Source: Cyrtodaria siliqua
Taxonomy: Eukaryota > Mollusca > Bivalvia > Adapedonta > Hiatellidae
Length of the DNA stretch: 64,000 nucleotides
NCBI GenBank assembly: GCA_037043455.1
Contig: JAWPHD010000128.1
Location: forward strand, 124,001 to 188,000
Reading direction: 5' to 3'
Position 1 is the stretch's first letter. The number at the start of each line of letters is the position of its first letter. Of the stretch, positions 26,601-38,600 are shown piece by piece. Both the position numbers and the translations under genes were made by a program. Under the pieces are notes generated by a model, which saw only the letters and a list, made by a program, of their open reading frames with translations, was not told the DNA's origin and did no database searches.

Positions 26601-29600
26601 TGGCAATGGCGTAGATTGACAATCAGTGTGCCACTGGTTAACCTGAACAATTCAGTTCAATATCACTTATTTAGTTGGTGGACACCATCAAATCGTCATT
26701 ATCACCTGATACAGTCTGTGGTCATAGACATCATCAAATCCCCATCATCACCTGATATAGTTTTGTCTACAGGAAGTTGGTCTGGAGTAATGCATGGCCA
26801 GAGACATCATCAAATCCTCATCATCACCCCATTTGGCTTTATTTGCAGGAAGCTATAGTCTATTGATTTGTAATTGTCAAGCATAAAAAAGTCACTTAAC
26901 AACAAAATGACAAATTACTTTGAACCAAATGCATTAATTCTGTGGTAAAAGTAGAAGAAGCAGTCGTCCTGTAAGCATTCTTGATTATCACCAACTGAAA
27001 TGGTCTGATTTTGGACAGAGTCTGTTGATAAAATCATTTTGGCAAAATGTTTTTCGAATGTTAATCAAGCAAAATTTTATGTATAAAATGTAGCTGTATC
27101 CCTTGATTTACAAATCCAGTTATGATTTCAAAGTTATATTGTGCCCTTATAAATTGTACCAAAAGTAAAGGCTCTATATTCCCTATAGGCAACAGCCTAA
27201 TGTGCAATATTCTATATAGGCAACAGCCTAATGTGCAATATTCTATATAGATGACAGTCTAATGTCCAATATTCTATATAGATGACAGTGTAATGTCCAA
27301 TATTCTTTATAGATGACAGTGTAATGTCCAATATTCTATATAGATGACAGCCTACTGTCCAATATCAGGGGCGTAGCTGTGCCTAAATCAGTATGAATAT
27401 TTGCTTTCTGAAAATCTTTCGAAATTTTGCACAATCATGGTGTGTTTGGTTCCGAATGACCGAGCAAAAACAGTTTGACTTTTATTTACTGAAAAGACCA
27501 CAAGTAAAAATTGATATGAACTGACCATACCCATCCACCCCGTACCACCCTCTGTTTTTATTTTATTTTTTTGATTTCTGGGGACAATGTGTAGGCACGA
27601 CACTACAGTGCCTATAGGCAGCTACGCCACTGAATATTCTATGTAGATGACCGTGTAATGTCCAATATTCTATATAGATGATAGTTTATTGGCCGAACCG
27701 TTATTCTATACAGATGACAATTTATAATGTCCAGTATTCTATATAGATGACTGATTAATGTTGAATATTCAAAAATATTCTATATAGATGCCAGCCTAAT
27801 GTCCAGTATTCTAAAATATTCAATATAGATGACAATCTAATGTCCAGTATTCTAAATATTTTATAGTCAAGTGTCCAGTATTCTGTATAGGTGACACTCT
27901 TAGATTAATGTCCAGTAATCTGTATAGGTGACACTCTTAGATTAATGTCAAGTAATCTATATAGATGACACTCTTAGATTAATGTCCAGTAATCTATATA
28001 GATGACAGTCTAATGTCCAGTAATCTATATAGATGCCAGTCTAATGTCCAATATTCTATATAGGTATATATATTGTTTCAGGGCCAGGAGTACACAGAAG
28101 AGTTCCTACTGGAGTATCAGCGTGAAGATGGCGGGGAGTGGATGAGGTTCAAGAACAAGCACGGTGGCGAGGTGGGTATGATAGGGTTGGTGTTTTGAAG
28201 TGGTATGATCGGATGGTTGGGAATGAAGGAGGTTTGTGGACAGGCGTGGAGAAGAGGAGGGTATGAGGGAATGTTAGGGAGTGGATGCGGTTTAGGAACA
28301 AGCAGAGAATGGGTGGGTATAATTTAGGGCTTATAGGGTACTTACCCACCTGATTATGTACTTTTACCTGTATAAGGGAAGCAACTCTCACAAACCAAGA
28401 GCTGTTGCTTTTTACCAGAGTAGCTTCCCTTATGTTTGAATTGACATTATCAGGAGACATTTTCATTTTTAAGAGTTAAAAAACAGAAGCAATTTGTGTT
28501 TATCGCCTACCAGACTAAATCTGCCAAATCAGTTACATAATAATCAGGGGATTCATAGTGAAGGATAAAACAATAGAACCATGTCGTATTTATCAGCGAA
28601 GGGTTGTTTATGTGATAAATTGTGACTAGGAATGTGTGGGAACCTCAGCAGTATATTATTTCACAGAATTATAAATATCCAACAGATTTGTTAGACATTA
28701 AAACAGGATTTTACACAAGTCTGTTTTCTTTGGCATTAAATATAAAATTTGTTCATTGAATCAATGGTTTTCATAAGTATGTTATAAATAATTTAGTCTG
28801 CATCTCGATTTATTTGTTTAGATTTCCTGATTTAAATACCAGATCAGTCGAACTTGATTTACTTAAAATCTACCATTTGCTACATAAAAACAAAAATGAA
28901 TTTATTTATTTTTTTAGAGAATGTTTAGCATTTGAAGTAAAAACCCATTAGAGAGAAATAATTTTTTAGACATGGTGTCCCTAATCTATGATAATAAATG
29001 TGTACAGTATGTAAAAAAACATTTTAATACATTCCATTAGGGAATAAAAGCTTAACATGTTACATTTTACGGAAAACAAAATCCCAATTAAGTTGATTTA
29101 AAATAAATGCATCTCTAGAATAGATAAAAATCACAACATTTTCTCACAAATTAAACATCTGTTACCAAAAGCATTATCTGCCAGTTCATCAGATTGGAAG
29201 ATAAACTTTTCAACTTTCATTTTGTTCTCTTAATTAGCTTCTCTCTTTTCTTTCTTCACAAATTTGTTGATTCTCAAAACGTGATATTAAAAAAAAATCT
29301 GAAAAATCTGACTTGTTGGACATCTGTTGTCACACCTAATCACACTGAAGATAAACTTTTCAACTTTCATTGGATTCCCCGAGGTTGTTCCATAGCTCAT
29401 CTATCATCCCAGCCTGACATTCTGTCTTGTCCTTACAAAAATATGAAAATAATAGTTCATATTAAGCACCATCAGTTGATAACAGATGCCATCAGTTGAT
29501 CACAGAGGGAATCTGGGGTAACTATACTTATATCTATTTACTGTCACTCAAAGTGCCAGAATTCAGTGAAATATATCATTTGTTGACAGGTGATTTAACC

Positions 29601-32600
29601 GTTCACCCCCTACATATATATTAATGGACTGTTTTTTCTTTGAATTAAGGCCATTCCATTTATGTGACAAAGGGGTGTTTTGGCGAAAAGACTGATCAGC
29701 AGCCGGACATTGTAATCTGATCAGTCTGCGAGTTACTCGCAGGCTGATCTGTGTTTACAATGGACACAAAGGTTATTATAGTCGTGCTTAGTGGGTTAAG
29801 GGTTAATTTCAAAATAACAAATCGGTCAAAATTCAGACAGAAAATGTTGATATTCGTATTGATAGATATGATGGGGGTATGATATTATGTAAGAAATTCA
29901 CCACTGAGTACTATATTACGAAAGGAATTAAGTGGGATAAGGTATAAGGAATTGGTTACGATATGACATAACTGAGGAATAGGTTACTTTGGAATTGTTG
30001 AAATAAAGTAGATGAAAACAGCAGAGTTGGGTCGGTTATGAAGGGATGTGAGTATTTCACCCTAAGCAATGGCCAATTATAACAGGAATTCAGATTATGG
30101 ACTGATATGAAATGAAAAATGGGATGATTCTGAAAAGAGCAGATGGTAGAAATTTATAAGATCTATCAAAACCTGTATTGTAAAATGAGAGTCTGCTGAA
30201 AAAAAGATTAAAGATCTTTTGAAACATAAAACTTGATAAGCAAATGGAAGAGAGAAATATATATGAAATAAACGGTGAGATAGCAGTGTGGTGATACTGT
30301 CTTCCTTGATGCAACAACAGACATATTAATAAACAGATAGGAAACTTCCTATCTCAACCAATGAAGTAACCAAAATATCACGTGGCACTTTAACTATTTC
30401 TTCTATCTTCTCTCGCAATTATTCACTGATTTTGATGAGAATACATTCAAAAAATTCATAGTGATTAGCAAAATGAGATTATAATAATTTCTGTTTATTT
30501 TCAAAATAAGATATGGTATAAAAATATGTTTAAAGTTAAAAATGTCATCATTTTTCGCTTTTCTCTTAAAATTCAAAGTTTCCGTCAAACTCCTTTTTTG
30601 CTTTAAATGTAAGAGAAAGGAAAATACTACCATTAGGAAGATAATTAAATTTGTGATGGGATTTGGCATAAATGAAACTTGTATCTATAAAACTCTTCAT
30701 GATATGTGTGTTTAAAGTTCGGAAATATTTTGTGAAGTTTTCGCACTGTGCCACGTGAAATTTAGATAATTTTCGTAGTGTCCAATCTATTTGTTATTAT
30801 GTCTGTGATATGCAACCTATCTGCTACTTCACTGGAAATTATTGCGTTTACTTTGACTATGAGGTGAACATCGTCAAAATTGATTACGTCATACTTGTTT
30901 TGTCACTGATGCATATATGCAAGATTGGTCAAACAATAGAACTTGGAATGCAGTTGAGTCAGTGATGCTTTCAATCAAAATGCAAAGATGCTTTGGGAGG
31001 AGTTACTTGGGAGGGAAGGAGTAAGCAAGATGAATAAGTAAGGCTGGTTCTTAAACCTAAACTTCTTGTAAATTTGATTGGCATGATTTGTCATGCGTAG
31101 AATAAAAATGATGTACAGTGAAAGTCACGGGTGTGGTTGAGGGGTGTGATATTATGTATACGAGTGAATAACGAGTTTTGCTTCATGGTAAAGCAATCGC
31201 TTTCATTTCCAGTGATGTAGATACATGTACGTCTTGGGGAGAGGTATTATATATTCCTGATAGTTGATGGTATCCCTGATACATGACCGCAGCACCTGCA
31301 GTTTCCATTCCGGTCTCTCCCAAGATGCTGAAATAATCGTCATGGCCTACTTCTCCCTCCCATACAACACATGTTGAGGGGCAAAGTTTCAGCCCCTGGG
31401 GTGTCAATTTCTCCATTGTGAAACTTCAGATGCCTGTCGTCTGGCATGCGAGAAGAGAATCTATGTAACAGAGCCTCCTTTTTTTCACACATCTCGTCTT
31501 GTTTTTATTTCGATATGCAAATTTCTTCATGTCAATCAGTTTCTAAGATTTGTTTTTTCTAGTCTATCACCAACTATATAATTTTTATTTGTACTTTAAG
31601 ATAATCCGATTTCAACACAACATTTGAGCTTGTTGAACGATATTTGAGCAGCTTGAACGCTCCTAGGTTGAGGAACCTCATTCCAAACCCTTGTTATTTC
31701 GTTTCAATTCTTTTTTGAATAGAAATTCAGAAGTCAATCATTTCAAAAGATTTGTGTCAGTATCGCTGTGTATATATTTGTATATTAAGATTATATTCTT
31801 TCAAGCGATTTCATCTGAATCCAGCATCAAGATTACAGGGTGATTGTGTCACTCAAAGAAAAAGTAAAAATACACTTGTAACTGATTGCCAGACAGGATT
31901 TGGGAATTTGATAAATGTCAAGAATTTAAGTTATTAAAGGAGATTGGAGGTTTTTAAAATGATTTATATTTTTTGAAATGATTTATACTTTTTAAATGAT
32001 TTATATTTTTTTTAAATGATTTATATTTTTTTAAATGATTTATATTTTTTTAAATGATTTATATGTCTATATAAGTCTTGTATTTATATTGGATAGCAGG
32101 CCTTTAAGTTTTTTCATTTGTTACTTATTAAATTTACAGGTAAAATAGTGTAACTTTGATAAAAAAAATATGTCCTGACTTATCTACCTTTACTTTACGA
32201 TTCTCTAATTATCTCCCATGATAATACAGTACTTCTCAGTGATTCAGACACACAAAGCACATATTGGGTTTTTCTTACAGGATACATGACCCCCTGTTTT
32301 TATTGCGTTCTTATATTGGCAGACGCTCGATCATTTGATTCATATGTGTATTTTAAAATTTTCTACGGAGATAAATGTGCATTTTTTGTCTCCTGGCATT
32401 TATATTAAATCCTTCCTATATAAAAAGAAGGAAAATTAATGGTGCAATGTCACCTGCATGGTGGGGTTGTTGTAAGACGATAAGTAAGGGGAGGTAACTT
32501 ACCTAGACATTATATAGGTTTGTGAGCAACAAAGTTTTAATGGTGATGTTATGTACGATAAAAGAGAATGCAAAATGCAAATATGTAAAACAAAGATTGT

Positions 32601-35600
32601 GAAGACTGAAAAAATTAAATAATAATTTTATTAAAGAAAAAAACACCAAAAAATCCACTTATCTCCTTTAATACATTTTGTGTTTCATTGTTTTGTTGTC
32701 ACCGACCTTTCACCAGGAATAGTAGATATGTCTGCGTAATATTGTATTAAAAATGTTTTTTTCTCTTTGTAGTATTTCAATGGCAACGAGAACACGTATT
32801 TGACGGAGTTGCGAGAAGTGTCTCCTCCGATCATCGGGCGGCGTATACGCTTCATCCCTTTCAGCAAGACGTTGCGCACCATCTGTATGCGGGTGGAGAT
32901 ATATGGATGTAGATGGGAAGGTGAGGGATTTTTTTTTGACATTTCAACCCCTACCATATATGAGTAAACAGTAGGAGTATTTGAAATAAATTTATTAAAG
33001 TTCTCCGGCATTGAACATTTTAATGTTTATTTAAGTCGAAATCAATCCACAACAATAGATATTTACAATTCACACATTGCAATATCTGTGAAAAATGAGA
33101 ATAAAATTTTATTTGATTATGTAGAAAATTTTGAACAGGTAAATTAATCCACAGGTAAATGTATTTGTCAATTATCTGGCAATAGTTGTGCAGCTATACA
33201 ATTCAGATTTCCATCATTTCCCCGTGCAGTCTGGTAAAAGTAGTATCTACGTCATGCAAATAATACTTATTTTTACCTAGAACTTAGTAGACATTTTAAA
33301 TGTATGTTTCTCTCCGGGACTATCAAGAAATGTTTATATGATGTTTAAGAGTTAAATTTGTTAATTGATAATACTACAAAAAGGGTGACCATTCATCTTT
33401 AACTCTAATGGCCAACACCAAGGCAAGCCATCATCAAACAAAATAAAAAATAATGTTAAAGTTGTAAATGTATAAAATCCTACGAGATGCTGCGAGTTTT
33501 AAAATAATCACAAGTGTGTTCCTTTAATACAGAGTGGGAGTGGAATAACACCATTCTATATTTTCGATATACCACTAGTTATATAAGTGCAAATAAGCCT
33601 AGTGTGCACTTTCAAAAAAATCGATAATGACTATATGATCCAATTCCCACGGTTTATGTTGGTTTCGTGTGTTAAAGCGACAGGCAAAATGCAATAAAAG
33701 TCGATATGTGAGTTATGTGATAAATAGAAACTAACATTCGTTCTCATTCATTATTGAATTTATTAAACTCGTTAGCAAAAATTATATAATGCTCGGCAAG
33801 AGCCTCGCACTTTGCCAACTCGTTTAATAAATTTGATAATGAATGAGTACTCATGTAAGATACTCTATGTATCTCCAAAATGTTGGGCAGCATGTTTTGG
33901 TCTTTTTGGAATTATTGAGCTGTACGTTTTTTGTTTTTGTTTTGAAAAAAAAAACATTTTATATAATATGATTTTTTGTAAATGTACACAAACACAGGTT
34001 CTGTTTCTTTTCTGAATTCCGATGACTTCTGTATCCAGCTTTATGGACAAAAAAATATGTTACCGTTTCTGGGATACTGGGATAATTACTGGCAGCAATG
34101 GGAAATAAATTTAAAAAATGCCATAAATTGTCTTTGATAAAGGCAGCCTACGTTTAGAGGGACCTGTTCTGTAAACACGCCCAGCACTGTGTGTTTGCAT
34201 GTAAAACATTACATCCAGGGAGTGTTTATGTATAAAAGACTCCTGGTTGTTCCATCTGGGTAATTTCTCTCTTGAAAGTGAAGTAGATTTTAGTTTATAA
34301 TACTTGTAGTGCATTCATTTTGTTCTATAAATTAGCTATAAGTCTGAATGTGATGTTTCATTACGGCATTTAATGGTGTACATTGCAATGGGGTGTATAG
34401 AATCATTGGTGGTAAAGAATCATTTTCTGTTTAAATTCAGGCTTGAAGTAATATCATATAAGCATACATTTATGTAGTGGTGAAATGAATTGTTGCACGT
34501 TCCGCTGCAAAATGTTATCACTAAGTGTATCACTTTTCAGAAAAAAAATAATCTTTATTAACCGAATGAAGTGTGTTTTTCAAACGAAAAATACTGTCAC
34601 AATAAACTGAGATATGAATATTTGGTGTTATAACAAATTTTAGAGACAAAAGTCAAAATGTAATCAAATAAGTTAACTTGATAAAGTTTGGCACTTTTAG
34701 GATTCAATAAATAGAGGATCTTACAGGAGTACTCATTCATTATTAAATTTATTAAACGATTTGGCAAAATGATATATTGCGAGGCTCATGCCAAGCATTA
34801 CATCATTTTTGCTAACGAGTTTAATGAATTCAATAATGAATGAGAATGAATGTTAGATTCTATTTATCACATCAACTCACATATCGACTTTTATTGCATT
34901 TTGCCTGTCGCTTTAACACGCGAAACCGACATAAACCGTGGGAGTTGGATCATTGTCATTATCGTTTTTTTGACAGTGCGTACTAGGCTTATTTGCATAG
35001 TTATATAACTAGTGGTATATACTGAAAATATAGAACAGTGTTATTCCACTCCCACCACATAAGTTATGTGATAAAATCATGTAAACATTGGTGCAAAATA
35101 ACCCGTTAAAACATCACAGTTATAAGACAAGATTTCAGAATGTTTTTATCATACAACAAAAAGAGTAAATCTAAATTAGAGACGAAATGACATTTTCCTT
35201 TCATTTTAAATTCAGACATTTACCCAAGTGATTCTATACCCTCTAACCCACTGTATAGGTATTTGTATTTGTGCTTGTAAAAGTTCACCCAATCCCTCAC
35301 AAAGTTGCCAGTAGCTGTGGAGCTTGGAAGATAGATAACTCTGTCTATGATTTACAGATAGTATTTTTTGATTATTTCCCTTGGTTCTCTATTTTGACAA
35401 TTTTGATGTTGTTGTTAACTCTTAGCCTGCTAAGGGCGACTACAACAGGCTTTGCAGCCAGTGTAAGCCCAGATCAGCCTGCGAGTAACTTAACCGAAAC
35501 ACCCCTTTGTCACATAAATGGAATGGGCTAAATTTAAAGAAAGAAAGTCCATTATACATTCATAACGGGCTACGGGTTAATGGCTCAATACCGGTACCAC

Positions 35601-38600
35601 ATTATCGTAGTTTATTTAGAGATTCAGAAACAAAGAAAGGTAATATATGTCTATGATACTTATTTCAGATGGCGTGATATCGTGCAGTTTACATCAGGGA
35701 GGTGTTATGCTACTCGGTGTATACTTTGAGGTTGAACTATTTGCAAATCTTTTATTCTATGAACGTGCGTGTTTATATCAACTTGTTACTTAAAGTTGCA
35801 CAAAATCCCAGCTGTTCTTCCTACTTAAAGAAGTGTTTGAACTTTGCAAAAACACGAAATTCGATACTGCCAGTTACAAGCCACCATACTTGTGTTTTTC
35901 TAGAATCGCGTGCCCAAAGAAGGTAATATATTTCTGTGATCCCTATTTCAGATGGTGTGATATCGTACAGCGTGCGGCAGGGTGACAGACGGGGTACCGA
36001 GCTAGACCTTGTAGATTTCACGTATGATGGCATGGTGCAGGAAAATTTCCTGTTGGACGGCCTGGGTCAGCTGACGGACGGAGAAATCGGAGATTCTAAT
36101 TTTAGATTGGATCATCAGAGCCTGGGGATTAAAGGGTGAGATTTAAGGATAAACTGGCTTTAGCTTATAACTTGTCGTGAGGGAGCGTAATAAAGCCATG
36201 ACATAATGTCATAATACACTAGTGTAATAAATATGCAAATGAAGGCCTAATCATCACTTGATCTTCTCCTTTCAGCTCGGAATTGTCTAGTGGATTTCCG
36301 TAACCCTAAACATTTCTGGATTATGGAAAACTGACTCGGCAGTTCCAAATTGCTCTGTGTGTTATGAAAACAAAAGCAACATGCAACGTCATCATGACAA
36401 CCATATATGGTCATCTTGAAACCTATTTGATATTGAAATTCTTGAACTTGTTGCATAAAATTGATGATACGATTTTATCCAACTCATTTTATAAATTTTA
36501 TATGAAACTGGTACTTACCTAATTCCGCTATATATAGTTTTGGATGTTCAACAAGGGTTTGAATCACACTTCGAGCTCAACATGTCAAGTAAGAAAGTGT
36601 TGATTCTTACAGATGAGGTATACAGTACAGTTTCTACCCAGGAAAAATTGGTGGTCTGCCTCTACCACAAAAGAAATTGACCATCATATATGGCCTAACA
36701 TGTTCTAAAAATTACATAAAACATTATACAAACGTAAACATGATTACGTGATCCCGCCTTAATTCCAGTAAGCGATGGAGCTGGAATTTATAACGGATAT
36801 TTCGACAATAAAACGTGTTTAAAAATCATTTTTTACTGAAAAAGTGCGATAACCTGTCCAAAATTAAAATTAAGGTTTTATTTCATACTCCAGGCAACCC
36901 TGTTTTCGTTTCTTGGTGAAGGGGTTAGATGGGGAATGAAAGTTAATGCTCGTTTTCGGACCACGTAATGAATTTTTTTTCTCAACAATTGTTCTTTTGG
37001 AACATACCTAACACTGTATGTTTATAAACAAGTTTTAAAAATAAAAAAAATATAAGAAGAAGAAGAAATAGTTACTATTATTTATGACAATTAGTATGAT
37101 TTATTTGTACATGTATTTTTTTATTTGGTAAATGATTTTTCATTAGTTTATGAGTTATATAAAATCTATTGAAACTGAAAGAATAAAAACATTCAAATCC
37201 ATGACATTTTAACTTTATTTGTATTGTTAAACATTGCGAAATAAATGTGTTCAATACAGGTTTGAATGGTATGTAATTATGAAACTTCATTAATGAAATA
37301 GAACTGTCACTAAGTAAAAAATAAGGCCTTAATACATTAATTACTAGATTCTCATCCCCGCCCGCCCCCGCTTTTTTATGCCGCCCCGGTAATTTTTATC
37401 TCTTAAAAAAACAAAAAACAAAAAACATTAATAAATAAATAAATAAAAAAGAAAAGGAATTAATAAAAAATAATTCGGAAAGTATGAAACACTATTAAAA
37501 TGTGTTTACAATCTTGGAAGTACTCAGTAGTATGTTTTACTATTTTTGTTTTGTGCTGAGGCCATTTTCCATTTGTCGTATAAATAAAAAAATAAAACTT
37601 CACCCCTCTCCCCTATTTTGAAATAAATTTGGATGAGAAACTAACAGTTAATTTATTATGGCCTAATCCTAAAAAACTATAAAATTAATTCTCCAATTTG
37701 AATATTTACAGGTATGAGTGGGTGGGATGGAAGAACGATTCGCTGGAATTTTTGGGACCTCTACAGATCACATTTAAATTTGAAAAAGTCCGCAACTTTT
37801 CTTCTGTCATCATCAACTGTAATAACTTCTACACAAAAGACGTACGGGTTTTCAAGATGGCGCTGGTGTATTTTAGCGTCGGCGGAAATCTGTACCAGAA
37901 TCAGCCAGTGAAGTTTGATTTTATACGAGATAATATGTTCGAGTATGCGCGACCAGTGATGATACGTCTGCACAACAATATCGGCAAATATGTCCGTCTG
38001 CAGCTGTACTTTGACGCTAAATGGATGATGATCAGCGAGATACAGTTTAATTCGGGTAAATATGGACTTTCTATATTTTCCTTGCATACTGGATAAGGTT
38101 ATCCGCATTTTAGATGAGTGATGAAAAGCCTGATCTTACACATGGGGACAGATAAAAGTTACGCACATCTACAATGACGTCGATAACGTCGACAGTTGCA
38201 TCATTATGTAAATAAACATGCAAAACGTTACTAGTTGACCACGTCAACACACAAAATGTCAGTATAATGCAAGTAATAAAAACGATCACGGGTATCCGGT
38301 TCAGATGAAGAAATTCCAACTTAATACGCGTAACTGTTTTAATCGGAAGCTCAGCAGAGCCCATGAAACAGTTATACCTCGTATCTGCGCTGGATACCCA
38401 TGAAAGATTCTTACAGTATACTGCCAGGTACATAATTTATAGGATACAAAAAAACAACAAATAACTTTATTTAGTGCAAAAACATAAAATTGAACAAATA
38501 TGAATATACTATTATTTTCTTCTGTTGTCTCTTAAGACTAATGTTTTCAAGAGTAGGCCCAAAAAAGGGTGGGCTTTTATGTGCGTAAATATGCATAAAT

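Noticed and set aside
31183..31416. 77-codon minus-strand frame in a GC-richer patch
   Set aside because: No recognised domain, no splice partners seen, and it lies in a DDR intron.
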